The notes under the pieces were generated by a model, which saw nothing but the letters and a program-made list of their open reading frames with translations, did no database searches and was not told the origin of the DNA. The translations under genes were made by a program, and so were the position numbers. Below are positions 33,551 to 44,312 of a stretch of DNA of 64,000 nucleotides, in pieces. Numbering within the stretch: the stretch's first letter is position 1; each line of letters starts with the position of its first letter. Source of the stretch: Diadema setosum (lineage: Eukaryota; Echinodermata; Echinoidea; Diadematoida; Diadematidae); contig NC_092697.1 of assembly GCF_964275005.1 (NCBI RefSeq), positions 17,510,638 to 17,574,637 of the forward strand, written 5' to 3'.

Positions 33551-34241
33551 TGTAATGTATATTTAGGATATTTTGGGGATAACTTCCTGTTCATTAACAA
33601 CTCAACTTAAATTCCCTTGTTTTTGTAAACTCACCTCAGAATATAACACCAAGATTATTTACTATTGATTTCCTGTCGTTAATACCCTTGTTTGATGTTT
33701 ACATCAAGGAGTCATTCAATCACCCTTGTAACAACCCTTCTTTGTCCCTGGTTTAATTACCCAAAGATTATATACACACACCTTGTGAACCACCAGACTC
33801 TGCCCCTTATCTTATAATACTTCCTCCCCCACAAAAGAATCCCCCTCTTTTAATTGGTCAAACATCACCCCTTAGGACAACCCCTTTGGTCACTCTTTTT
33901 AGTTATCCCTTTTTGAATGGTCTTACCAAAATTCTCACCCATCACCCATTGAACATTTCCAAGTTTGGTGTTCTTTCCAAGGCCCCAAGGGAGATCATGA
34001 TTTCGACATCAGAGAGTCAACCTCTACTTGATATTGCTCTCTCTCCTGCATCTTCATACTTCTATATTTTACTCTGATGTACATACTCGTCATTTAACTT
34101 GTCATTGAACTTCATCATGATATTTCTGAACGATTGTGAATAAAAACTTTGCATTGATGAAATGTACCAAAACTGTACCTGAGCTCCTTCATTTCTGCTT
34201 CATAATAACATTCCAAATGTAACACCACCCGTTACATTACA
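33551..34241 (+). repeat. LTR (3') of the broken gypsy-like element
   Basis: 691 bp with the perfect terminal inverted repeat TGTAATG...CATTACA. It contains a polyadenylation signal AATAAA near 34139. It is preceded by the polypurine tract and followed directly by array words (AATTGTTCCAAAGTTAGTC). No second copy was found in the window. Confidence 0.85.
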
Positions 34242-35060
34242 ATTGTTCCAAAGTTAGTCAACCGTCATGGCTTTGCCTCTTGGGCCAATATTGGCCTAAC
34301 CCAAGGCTGTGCCTGCTAACTGTAGCTTTCTCTGCAGCCGTGCCAGTCATTGCCAATATTAGCCCAATGTGGGTAGCCGATCAAGATCCACCCTTCATCA
34401 GTGATAAAAGTAAGATGGTTACCCAATGTTGTGCCAATGTTCCAAATGTAGCTTACCGATTGCAATCGTGGCGATAATCGCCTACGTTGGCCCAATGTAG
34501 GCTGGCAAACCAATATCTACCATAGATTAGTTACAAAAGTAAGACAATGGGCCAATGTTGTTCCATCGTAAGCATACTGACTGCGATCATACCCACAAAT
34601 CGCCAATGTTGGCCCAACGTAGGATAGCCAACCAGTATCTATTTTGCATCAATGACAAAAGTGAGACGGGTGGTCCAACTTTGTGCCGACGTTATCTTAC
34701 CGGCTGTGCGAAAACAATAATTGCCAACGTTGGCCCAACGTAGGTTTACCAAATAATTTCCACCTTCCCTCGGGAACGAAAGTAGATCAATGGCCCAACC
34801 TTGTACGAACGTTAGCTTATATCCATCTTGCATCAGTGATAAGGTGAAACGGTGGCCCAACGTTGCGCCAACGTTAGTTTACAAACTGCAACCGTACCGA
34901 CCATCGCCATCGTTGGCCCAACGTAGGATACCCAACTATATCCACTGACCGCAAGTGGCGACCATAAAGACATTGGCCCAACGTTGAGCCAACGTCATCT
35001 CACCGGCCGCAACTGCGGCGACCATTGCTGACGTTGGCCCAACGGAGAATTGTTATCTGG
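34242..35060. repeat. Tandem-repeat zone 3 (about 110-130-bp units)
   Basis: Repeats of the pattern GCCAA(C/T)GTTGGCCCAACGTAG, then an ACCA(A/G)TATC-like stretch, then CATCAGTGATAAAAGTAAGA, then CCCAACGTTGTGCCAACGT, then TTACCGACTGCAA. Six or seven degenerate units are visible. They share the core words with zones 1 and 2 but have different unit length and spacer sequence. Confidence 0.75.
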
Positions 35061-35564
35061 GTAGTTAGTCCTTCATCACTGACAGGGTTTTGAAGTTTTT
35101 TGAAGGGGGAGGTGAAGCAGAAAGAGAGGCTACATCACTTTATTCATCACTGAATTTGCGCTTCTAACATTTCAACTGTGGAAGTGCAGGATAGAAAGTC
35201 GTCTTTTTTTTTGGGGGGGGGGGAGGCTCGGAAGGTTTTTCTCAGTCCGTTACTCCCACCCCATCTTCCCAAACATTCCGCTGATGAACACCCTTTGCTC
35301 TGTAGTTAGCTGCATGATCAGGCAAGCCCATGATCATGTGCTAATTTACCACCCTATTCACAACCGAACCGTCTGTGAAAATCCCTTTTACCCCTCCCTT
35401 CATGTTTATGCAAATTCATTGAAGCATAAAGGCCATTGTTATCAGCCAAGTTGGGCATGTAGGGAAAGCTAACTGGCTCCTTATTTACTATCTATCTATC
35501 CGGGTAAAATGGGAGCATATTTTCAAAGTAAGTTTTCTCGGGCAGGCGTTGATTATTTTTTTTC
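35061..35564. other. Non-repetitive spacer before the right terminal repeat
   Basis: Contains T and G homopolymers near 35200 and no supported gene. It lies inside the proposed composite element between array zone 3 and the right terminal repeat. Confidence 0.4.
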
Positions 35565-35878
35565 GCATGGGATATCATATGAAATAAAAAAGAATGAATA
35601 TTACGGCTACAGTTTTAATTTCTCCAAAAGATTGCTGAAAAAGTCTGAAAAACTCATTCAAAGTCGCCATTTGCTCGTGCAAATGAAAATTTAGTAGCAC
35701 TACTATCTATTGTCTAACTCAGTCATGCACGAATTTTGAACAATGAGTTGTGTATCAAATGAAAGAAGAGAAGTTTATCTTTCAATCCATGTACATCTCA
35801 TAAAGCAAATATGTGATTATGATCGCAAAAAAAAAAAAATGCAATGAAACTCGGTTTCGTTTCTTCTGGGACACGCTG
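35565..35878 (-). repeat. Right inverted terminal repeat
   Basis: Reverse complement of the left terminal repeat at 5308-5610, ending TTCTGGGACACGCTG with TA outside. An A-rich insertion near 35828-35840 and scattered substitutions separate the two copies. Confidence 0.8.
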
Positions 35879-35880
35879 TA

Positions 35881-36564
35881 TATATCTATATTTGTTTCAA
35901 CCGCTATCTTTTTTTCAGGTGAAATTCTTTAGAGAAACTTTGAAATGATACGGAAATCTTATTTCAAGGAGTGGTGGTTAAATGCCAGCAGGAACATGTT
36001 TTAACCTTCACTACAGATAACAATCAGCGCATACAAGAATACATTTTAGGTTCATTTGGTCCTATGCATGACGAAATATGACTAAAACTTATTCCCATAT
36101 ACTTATTCCACATGCATGAAATGAAAAGGAAGTCTGTGAGAGAACGATGCAGTGTATGTATTATGTTGTGTAAGTAAATTTCACATAGTTTTGTTAGTTT
36201 TTTTTTTGCATGTACATTACAATAGTATATGTATGTATGTGTGTATGTATTGTCGCCCATATATATATGTATATATATATATATATATATATGCTCCATG
36301 CTTCGTATCACTTACAGCTATAGTCGCTGTCTTTCGGGGGTTTTGTTCTGTTTTGATTTATTAGATTGTATTCTGTCTTAAAAATTGCTCTGTCTGTTGA
36401 AATAGATGACAGAGTCACGATATTGTGAAAATAATACATGTTATTGAAGTCAAGCATTAAGAAGTTACCAGTACTTTATTTTTGTTTCAATTCTTAACGC
36501 AGGGAAGGCCTGTCACGATGTACACGTACGCTCCACTGCATTAAAGAAAACGATACCACTTGGC
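35881..36564. other. AT-rich DNA with (TA)n microsatellite
   Basis: No supported gene. A (TA)n/(TATG)n microsatellite spans about 36225-36293. Confidence 0.5.
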
Positions 36565-37050
36565 ATGGTTTTATTTTATTTATCTATTCATTTTATTCCG
36601 TTTTATTTCCACAGGGTAGTCCTTTCAGTTATAAAAAACAAAACAATACAAAATGCAGTACATACAAAGTTGTATACAAAAGTACAGTAAGTCAAAAAAG
36701 GGGAAAAACACCACACAGGGCTTACAGACTCAATACAAAAAAAAAAAAAAAAATGTATATGTATGAAATGCTGAATTACAAATAAAAGTATTCACGAAAA
36801 GGTCCGGAAAACACTTTCCACCATTTGCAACCCATACAATACATTGAAAGAGCCTATTATGATACCCGTCCGGCTGACACATAAACGAAGTGAATTGCCC
36901 ATGCGACATCCCAAGATCTATAAAAGGTCTGTATCCCCCCCCCCCCCCCCCGTCTGAAGCGCCCTCCCCGTTAAAAGTGGACAGGCAGAAAACCCATGTG
37001 ATAACCTATGATGCCCTAAACAACCTTTACTGTCTTTGTACATACCGCAT

Positions 37051-37081
<31 letters not shown>

Positions 37082-37110
37082 GATATATAATCGATTAAAA
37101 AATACAATGA
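36565..37110 (-). repeat. Possible retroposon 3' end, minus strand, with simple repeats
   Basis: The left edge (TTTTATTTTATTTATCTATTC), read on the minus strand, is an AATAAATAAAATAAAA-like tail. Inside lie poly-A tracts (36739-36752, 37052-37063), a C17-like run near 36936-36951 and (TA)n at 37064-37080. It resembles other LINE/SINE tails in the window but carries no coding part. Confidence 0.3.
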
Positions 37111-37374
37111 TACAAGTTACTAGGCAGCCATAATCTGACATACATGTACACGATACAAAAACACTACACTGGCGGCGCACCCCCTTGGCTGACAAGTCAT
37201 ATTTCGGTTACCAACATATAACAAATGACTACAGTGTATTTCACCAACTATGCATGAAAAAATGTGTAACATGTGTCTATCATAAGACATTACTGACAAT
37301 AAACCAGTTCACAGTTAACTCATGGGCACATTAGCACAAATGACCCCTCCCACCTCTCAATCGATTAGGCACGA

Positions 37375-37919
37375 TAGACGTTTTCACATCAGCCCGATAA
37401 AAATTCAAGCTCGAGATATTTTTCGCGATCGCAAATTAGCGCGCTATTTCATTTCCTATTCACATCAGCCCGAAGAGAATTAGCCCGAAATTTTGTCGAG
37501 CTAATTCGACAGCGGAGCATGCGCAAACAGTGTCGGGTACACCAGCAGAGCGCGGTCACACACGCTAGGCATGATGGGATGCATCGCGCTAATTTCTTGA
37601 GACGATTTTACATTAGGCGTTTTCACATCAGCCCGATAAAAATCCAAGCTCGATATATTTTTCGCGATCGCAAATTAGCGCGCTATTTCATTTCCAATTC
37701 ACATCAGCCCGAACATTATCAGATAGCGCGCTAGTTTGCATTAATTATCCTGCTATTTCGGAAATTTCCCGAGTTGGACTCGAGAAATTTTCTCGATCAA
37801 TTAGCGCTCTAATTTGTATTCAAATTATCAGATAGCGCGCTATTTTGTGATCGGGTTAATTTCCTAAGTCAGAAAATAGCGCGCTATTTAGAAACATCGG
37901 GCTGATGTGAAAACGCCTA
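37375..37919. mobile_element. Two tandem MITE copies with TAGCGCGCTA palindromes
   Basis: The second copy (37614-37919, 306 bp) has perfect terminal inverted repeats TAGGCGTTTTCACATCAGCC at one end and its complement at the other. The first copy (37375-37613) begins with the same sequence (TAGACGTTTTCACATCAGCC) and runs directly into the second without its own right end. Both carry CGATCGCAAATTAGCGCGCTATTTCATTTCC, quoted here as two words: CGATCGCAAATTAG and CGCGCTATTTC. The palindrome TAGCGCGCTA recurs five times. There is no coding capacity, so these are DNA-transposon derivatives of unknown superfamily. Confidence 0.8.
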
Positions 37920-38873
37920 CTGGTAACAATAGTTAGGCACCCCACTCGCCCTCAAAGCAGCACGATGCACGAGCACGCCCGCAATTTATGGAATTCACGT
38001 TCACTTCAAAGAATTGATGAACCTACGCAGAGCAGGTGACAAGAATGGTCTGTTAATTGACACTTCGGCAGGTATTCATTTCATTGTTTTGTGTTGAGGG
38101 CATGGACAAACTTTTTCTACCAACATTGCCAAATACCAGGCTTGCTGTCAGGTGGATGTGCTAAGACAAGCACCTTTACAAAAGTGACATGAATAATCAT
38201 TACATCGGGGATATTTCTCTGAGTGAATTAAAAAAACCAGCATGCCTGATTGTACAAATGACCTCCTCAGCCCACGCGCAAAATGGAACAGTAAACTTGC
38301 TTATGATACTTCAGCAGAAATATGATAAGTTATATAGTATAATGGTTAGCGGTTAGGGAGAGATTTCCCTGTATCCTGATACGCCCAGTGCTACATACAC
38401 CACTGATTTCACTGTATTTGTTCTCTTATACGTAGCAATCATACTATATCATACAACACATCCTTCCTGGCGTAGACTAGTGTAGGATCAGGATGACTGA
38501 TTGCCATATACTTGGTGTGGTGGGATAATACGGGGGTGTAGATTGCTCTTTCAATTCAAGGTGAAAAAGAAATGTCAGGCACAATTATAATAGGTAAATA
38601 ACTGTTTGTTGTCGGTTTTTTTTTTCCCAAAAGAGAGATAGAGTGCTAGATCAGTAGTGAAGTCCCACTTAACTCACAGAGTTCTATTGAAAATTAATGC
38701 CCCTAAATCTCTTTCTTGTTGTATTCCTTTCCTGAAGACACAAAGACGGCCGCATGTTATGATGTTATATAAAGTACTAAACGGTGAAAATGAAAATAAA
38801 TCGACCGTACATTATGTTAAATAAATGTGATGTATTGTCATTGTAAAATTAAGATCTTCCAACTATCTTTCAG
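37920..38873. other. Upstream region or first intron of the candidate host gene
   Basis: No long open frame. The stretch ends in a plausible 3' splice acceptor (AACTATCTTTCAG ending at 38873), so an earlier untranslated exon may lie upstream. No promoter element is assigned. Confidence 0.4.
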
Positions 38874-39061
38874 GAAGAGGTGAAAATATATACAATGAAG
38901 GACTGTTGCTCAGTGACGAGGTGGAAAATCTTCATAACTTTCGCACTAATAATGTCTGTCATAATCATCGTCATTACGACTGCGACAACCCCCACCTATA
39001 TGTCTGATGACATGTATGCAAAAATGCCTTTAACGACTTTGAGGCAGTCTTTTGGCAGAAG
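38874..39061 (+). CDS. Candidate exon 1: N-terminal anchor of a type II membrane protein
   Basis: Bounded by an acceptor (CTTTCAG, 38867-38873) and a donor (AG|GTGAGT, 39062). The ATG at 38895 opens MKDCCSVTRWKIFITFALIM and leads into a hydrophobic stretch (about residues 11-29). A hydrophilic part follows, rich in Met and Thr. A short charged N-tail followed by one membrane span is the layout of Golgi type II enzymes. The exon ends in phase 2. It does not fit exon 2 below directly, so a short exon may be missing, or the two may not belong together. The function is not recognised from this exon. Confidence 0.45.
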
Positions 39062-39452
39062 GTGAGTCATTTGCGATCAGCTATCTTTATTTGTCCATTT
39101 ATACATGTATACGCCTGTGTTCATTATCATAACATTATATGATACATGTATATCATTATATAGTGTATATATCACTGATACCAAGGTCGAAGTCAACGGT
39201 GAAATGGCATTACATCAGGGTTGATTATGCATTTGGAGTATACCATATTGGCGAGATTAGCACATACAAGAACATTTTGTTGTAATAAATTGCTTGTACT
39301 TATACATATAACATTGATTTATAGCATACTCTTTAACATGGGATTCCCCGTGCAAGAATGAAAAAAAAAAAAGTATAGTTTACCGCTGGAATTAACTAAT
39401 TAACTAAAACGAAACATTAATGTCATTTTATCATGATACCAATACAACCAAT

Positions 39453-39483
<31 letters not shown>

Positions 39484-39656
39484 ATTTGTTTGTGTGTGTA
39501 AACTCGTCGCTAGGCTATAGTTGATTATAGTGCTTAGTGAGTCATTTCAAAATGAGAAATTATATATTCTCACAAAAAAACTGACATTATAAAAGCTTCG
39601 GAAATCACCGTCTGCATTTTTTCTCAGATAAAGCTTTCTGAAGCGTGTTTATAATA

Positions 39657-39998
39657 AGGGAGTTCACGGTTAGCGCGTGCCTCATTTGACCCCTACGCCA
39701 CAGACTCTCAAACAACATGGACTTGTGTTGTGATCAAGAATTCCGTGTTGAAGCATGGCATCTTGTATTAAATCAATGCTCACGAAATGCATGGAGAGAT
39801 TTCGCTAATCAGTGTTGATGAATGAATTACTCACACTTGTACGTTCTAATTCAGTCTAAAACACATACATTGTAATGACATAATTCAGATTCCCAGTTGC
39901 CCAAGGATTCTATTCATTTTAAAGTCAGTGGCAAATACACAGACAGTCTCATTTGACCTTTGTTTTGCACATGCGCTAATCACAACCGTGAACTCCCT
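39657..39998. mobile_element. MITE with AGGGAGTTCACGGTT ends
   Basis: 342 bp. Left end AGGGAGTTCACGGTTAGCGC. The right end is the inverse (GCGCTAATCACAACCGTGAACTCCCT), quoted here only by its parts AACCGTGAACTCCCT and GCGCTAATCA. TA lies on both sides (39655-39656, 39999-40000). The inverted match continues inward over CATTTGACC. It has no coding capacity and sits in the intron between candidate exons 1 and 2. Confidence 0.75.
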
Positions 39999-40514
39999 TA
40001 TTGCTCCATCGTTTTTAAATGTCGAACTGGATTGGATATGACTTGATCCATGCCCTGGTTTATATATCAGTGTCACACATAATTCAAAATATTTCTCACC
40101 TATCATGTCTATTTCTGTGGTAACATTTTGTTTTGAGAGTAAAACAAAAAAAAAAATGTGATTACGAACCGAAGAGCTCGCACCTTTATAATTATGAAAT
40201 AACAAACTATCAACTATGCAGATAACATTTGCTATTTCCCAAAAATAGTAGAGCAAAAGGCGCTTTGATTAATTGGTTTGTTTTTTATCGTCATCATGCA
40301 TTGATTGCAAAAAAAAAATGCAATATACAAATGTATCCTTTTTTTCACAAAATGATACCATTTATAGGCATGATAGGAGGAAACTTGCTTACAAAGGGCA
40401 TAATATTGTACTTGCTTGCACAGCACTTTCGTTTGGCTTGATGTAAGTAGCTTTCATCCTTATTTCAATTGTATTCTACTTTGTGTGTTCCTGTTTCCGA
40501 TGCAACATATCAAG

Positions 40515-40695
40515 ATTCCAAGTACACTTCAAATAATGCTGCGAGAAATGAACAACTTATACATCTTATCAACAGAATTTGCTTGACGGGAGTGACAGAT
40601 GACGAAGTTAGCGACTATTTGCCTCAAATCGTTATGGTAAATGCCATGAAGGTCAACACAACGACAAAAGACTTGACAAAAACTCATCACTTGAC
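40515..40695 (+). CDS. Candidate exon 2 of the host gene
   Basis: Runs from an acceptor (CATATCAAG, ending at 40514) to a strong donor (GAC|GTGAGT, 40696). The open frame reads SKYTSNNAARNEQLIHLINR, then GVTDDEVSDYLPQIVMVNAM, then KVNTTTKDLTKTHHL. It has an NTT glycosylation sequon. It ends in phase 2 and joins exon 3 in frame. It needs an upstream exon ending in phase 1, which exon 1 does not supply. Confidence 0.5.
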
Positions 40696-41210
40696 GTGAG
40701 TTTGCCTCCTTGATTTTCATTCAGTATTACCGTGTGCAGTGAGTTTTATAATGTACATGAATGCACATTATTGTATCATCTCCATCATTGCCATCGTTTA
40801 AGTTCTATTTTTTACACTCGGAGGGGTTTTCTCAATAGCCCTCCTCCATGATATCCTGTCTATCGCGTCGATGTGGGTGATTTTAGACGCCCTTCTATCT
40901 TCTTTGATATTTTCTTCATAGATCTTGCGTTGTATTTGTTTCTCTCAGCAACTGGAAAATTTACTGTTCTCTGAAGCCAATATTTCTTTTCTCTCCTAGC
41001 CACATGTCCACACGAACTTAGTCTGCTCTTCCTCATCACCTAACTGCAGTTACACAACTGCACGCTACTCATTTTAACGTTAATGTTTAGTCCAGAATCA
41101 CACTCTGCCAAGTGCAATTCGAGATTAAATTGTATCCCAGTCTGCTATTTTCTCAAGTGTCTTATGTGACTTGATGTTCTTGTGCTCTATTTTTAAACTT
41201 TCTCCTTCAG

Positions 41211-41336
41211 GACAAATGGCTCACTTACAAAGCGATTGTGGTCTTTTAACAGCGGCTTAGAAGAAGTGATTTACATGTATGGCCATGTTCTTCCAAAGGT
41301 CTGGCAAAGAAATGCTACAAACGTCCAGAAATTTAG
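41211..41336 (+). CDS. Candidate exon 3 of the host gene
   Basis: Runs from an acceptor (TTTCTCCTTCAG, ending at 41210) to a donor (TTTAG|GTATAA, 41337). Joined to exon 2 in phase 2 it reads TNGSLTKRLWSFNSGLEEVI, then YMYGHVLPKVWQRNATNVQK. Two N-glycosylation sequons (NGS, NAT) fit a lumenal domain. The WSFN word is reminiscent of animal alpha-2,8-sialyltransferases (family GT29), but no diagnostic sialylmotif is in view, so this is only a hint. Confidence 0.5.
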
Positions 41337-41393
41337 GTATAAATCACCACTCTGAGACATGTATTCGCAATATGTGCATATGTATTGGATGTA

Positions 41394-41431
<38 letters not shown>

Positions 41432-41959
41432 GGTTTTAGTCCACACGCTCGAGTACATAAAAGATTAAAAGGAGTGTTTGTAATGCATAATCATGATCCA
41501 ACAACTTGTTATGGTTAGGCCGCTGGGACAAAAATGCATTACAGTAAAAGAATTGTTTTGTAGGGGTTTTGCAGTTACTCAAAATGATAAAGTATTTGAC
41601 TAATATTCACGAATAGTAAAACAAAACATGCCTATAATATCGATCCCAACCTGTGATATTTCTTTTGTATTTTTAGTGTGTAACTTGAAACATTGCATTA
41701 TTTTGCAAATATCCTAACAGTAACACTGACCAACGTGGAATAAAACCAGCTATTTCGATATTGTTTAGTACGTTTTGTCATGCTCTGAATATTCCATTTG
41801 TTAGTGTTATTTGGAGAAGATACAAGAGGTGGGATCAAACCAGAGCAAATCAAATCAAACAATACCTTTAACGTGTGGCTCTCTAAGCACCAGAAAACTT
41901 TTGCAAGTGATTCCTGTCCGCATTGCCCCTTGTATGCCCTATGAAGACTAATTCCTTTG
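41337..41959. other. Start of intron 3 with (TA)n microsatellite
   Basis: A (TA)n microsatellite lies at about 41398-41428. Otherwise AT-rich intronic DNA with no supported feature. Confidence 0.45.
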
Positions 41960-41960
41960 A

Positions 41961-41992
<32 letters not shown>

Positions 41993-42220
41993 AGGTCTTA
42001 TTTACCCAGGGTAGCCTCCTCAGTGTTGCCACTGCTCTACCGGAGGGCCCTGCTATTATTATTACCCTAGCGTTGCCAGGTACCCATTTATACACCTGGG
42101 TCGAGAGGGACACAGTGGGTAAAATCATCTTGTCCAAGGACGTAAGCACTGGGCGGGATTCGAACTCGGGTCCTCCGATCGGGAGTCGGGAGTCTTATCC
42201 ACTATGCCACAGCGCCCCCG
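41960..42220 (-). mobile_element. tRNA-derived SINE, minus strand, full length
   Basis: Read on the minus strand, it starts with a tRNA-like head. An A box TGGCATAGTGG and a B box GAGTTCGAATCC can be read. A body follows (CCTTGGACAAGATGATTTTA, CCTCTCGACCCAGGTGTATA, GCAGGGCCCTCCGGTAGAGC), ending with GGTAAATAAGACCTTA and a (CTA)n tail at 41960-41992. The same family occurs 5'-truncated on the plus strand at 50190-50402. It would be transcribed by RNA polymerase III and mobilised by a LINE. Confidence 0.85.
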
Positions 42221-42425
42221 ATAGAGTCTTGATAGAGCCTTGACTTAAAGTGAAAACATAGTGTTGGTAAGGGTTTGAGAACCTGTCTGGCACCATTTCA
42301 TATTTGCTTGCAATATATCGAAAGAGTCTACAAAGAAACTTACCTGGCGATTTGCCGGGATTATGAGTCGTTTTGGAGTATTTTGAGATAAAAAATAAAA
42401 GTCGGTAAGCCGACTTTTATTCCAG

Positions 42426-44312
42426 AAGGATCCAGACTAACTCGGTCTCAGGGAAAACTCGACCCTATTTCAGACAATTTACACGCAGTTCGTGATCGCC
42501 ATATTCTACTGTATATTAATTGAACAGACAGGAAAGTGCGTGCTAATCCTGTACAAAACAAATGGACAGCGCGCGGTCCTCAAGCGTATTACGCACATCA
42601 CCTGAGTTGCTGAGACGCGCTGTCTTTGAAGTTGTTGTTGTTGTTGTTGTTTATCAAGCGTCTTTGATTGTGTAAGGTGCTTGATAGGCGCACACTAATT
42701 TTGCATGCGCGCCAAAGAGATTTTTTTGATGCGCGCGTTGTGTCAACTCGGACCATTACTGCGAGTACTATACAGTCAGACCGCAACGCTGCTGTTAATG
42801 AGCTCAAATAAAAAATTTATCGTACGCGCAGGTTTTTGCGCATGTCCTTCTCAGCACCCGAGATTTTGCGAGATAATTCAGAGACAAAGTGCATGGTCTA
42901 CGAGATTCACTTATTGACGACACGAATATGTACTATCCGTGACTAATTGACATGGTTTGTGAATATTTGAAATAAATCACACCTTTTAATGCTTACATTA
43001 TATAAAATGAGCTTTTGATACCATTATTCATATTTCTGCATTATATCAATATTTTCCAAACGACCCTGAGACAAACTAGAACAAGGCTTTCTATTTATTG
43101 CCAACCCGACCCGTTCATAGGTTGAATCACCACATGAATGATAGTCAACGTTTTAGATATACATTGTAGTTGTTATAATAGCACAGTAAGAACTGAATTG
43201 GTCCCTCGCTTAGAAAACAATAAAAATTGAAAGTCTCGTGGAGTAAAAATCATAGTGTGGCAATTTGAGATACATGAATGATCATGCGCTCCCAGGGTAT
43301 CATTAGATGAATTACTCAGCGATGTATACAGTGGATAATTAAGGAATAATATATTCTAATACCAAATAGAGAGCCCCAAAGAACTCATGTGCGCAAACTT
43401 TGTGCTCGATCTTTTATTATTGATTTGTATGCTATTTATTAATGCACGCTACTCTATCTAGTTGTGCAAACAAAGTTCAAGCCAAAGTTGAGCTGTCGAC
43501 AGAGTGGAGTGTTGCTCTTGTTGTTTACGTGGAGATCTTAGCTGCAGTTGCCTGAACCTGAGCGCGTATACATACATTGTGCGCGCACACACACACACAC
43601 ACACCATAGGGTCCTACACTGTCATTTACACACAGTGTATTACTGTTATGTAGAGTACACGTTTACTGTCATTCCGCGAGGTTCGTTCAACTCTCCACTC
43701 AGAGGGAATTAACCAATCAGAAACGCGTATTCGCGGCAAACTGAAATTTCGTCAAAAATTAACTGTACAACTCAATGATTTATTTGCCAACCTGACCCGT
43801 TCATAGGATCAGTCCACATAAAGTCATTATGTTTTCATAGAATGAATTTCCTCTTTCATTTTATACCTCTTCCATTTTGGTCCACCTTAATTACGTCTAG
43901 TGTATCCCTTAAGAAAAATGAAAAATATGCAAATTTTGTGTTTTATAATTTCCTTGTTCAGTATATTTCAGTTGTCATAGTGGTCGAATTTCATCAAAGT
44001 ACAACTCTTCAGCTTTTTATCGATGTATAAATCACGAAGATTGATAATGTCGTTTAGATTTGCAGACACTCTAAAAATGTGGTCTCCCAGCTCATTACGT
44101 ATTCATGTCCGCGAGGTCCATGCATACGCGTACGATAAATGCGAAGGCTTTTCAGGACGTTGCGGTCTGACTGTATAGTAGCCAGAACGCGAAGCGCTAT
44201 ACAGGCCGCTCCCATAGTACAACACTGTACAATCCAGAGGGACAACCAAGACAACTCAGCCCGCCGTCAAAGCGAGGCTGAGTTGTCCCAGAGTCCGAGT
44301 TTAGCCTGACCC
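42426..44312. mobile_element. Possible DNA transposon remnant with degenerate inverted ends
   Basis: The left edge (GACTAACTCGGTCTCAGGGA) resembles the reverse complement of the right edge (GGCTAAACTCGGACTCTGGG), at about three matches in four. Further in, ACTATACAGTCAGACCGCAACG at 42761-42782 (quoted by parts: ACTATACAGTCAG, ACCGCAACG) reappears inverted at 44159-44180, followed on both sides by a TTTATCGTACGCG word. The interior has direct repeats of TTGCCAACC(C/T)GACCCGTTCATAGG-type sequence (near 43100 and 43785). No transposase is seen. Confidence 0.45.

Larger units (their letters stand above)
26007..34241 (+). mobile_element. Ty3/gypsy-like LTR retrotransposon, conventional pol order, broken
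   Basis: In order: a leader (about 26007-26700), gag with zinc knuckle, protease (SGATKTLIS near 28.04 kb), reverse transcriptase, RNase H and integrase, then about 1 kb of non-coding DNA, a polypurine tract (AACAAAAGGGGA) and one LTR (33551-34241). The pol order is the usual Ty3/gypsy one, unlike the neighbouring Gmr1-like pair. A matching LTR was not recognised on the left side. The coding part is interrupted about half a dozen times, so the element is an inactive and older insertion. Its clade within Ty3/gypsy is not determined. Confidence 0.85.
5308..35878. mobile_element. Composite non-autonomous Tc1/mariner-like element carrying satellite arrays and nested LTR elements
   Basis: The two ends are inverted copies of the same sequence of about 300 bp. 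Both begin CAGCGTGTCCCAGAA and both are flanked on the outside by TA (5306-5307 and 35879-35880), the duplication typical of Tc1/mariner-type transposons. Inside the left end lies tandem-repeat zone 1 and inside the right end zone 3, with zone 2 in the middle, all built on CCAACGTTGG-like words. Subtracting the two nested LTR retrotransposons leaves about 6.7 kb. No transposase frame was seen, so the element would be non-autonomous. The alternative is two separate MITE copies that happen to flank an array. The array's position just inside both ends favours one element. Confidence 0.55.

Noticed and set aside
38330-38400. tRNA-like words (TATAATGGTTAGCGG)
   Set aside because: No B box or cloverleaf could be drawn.
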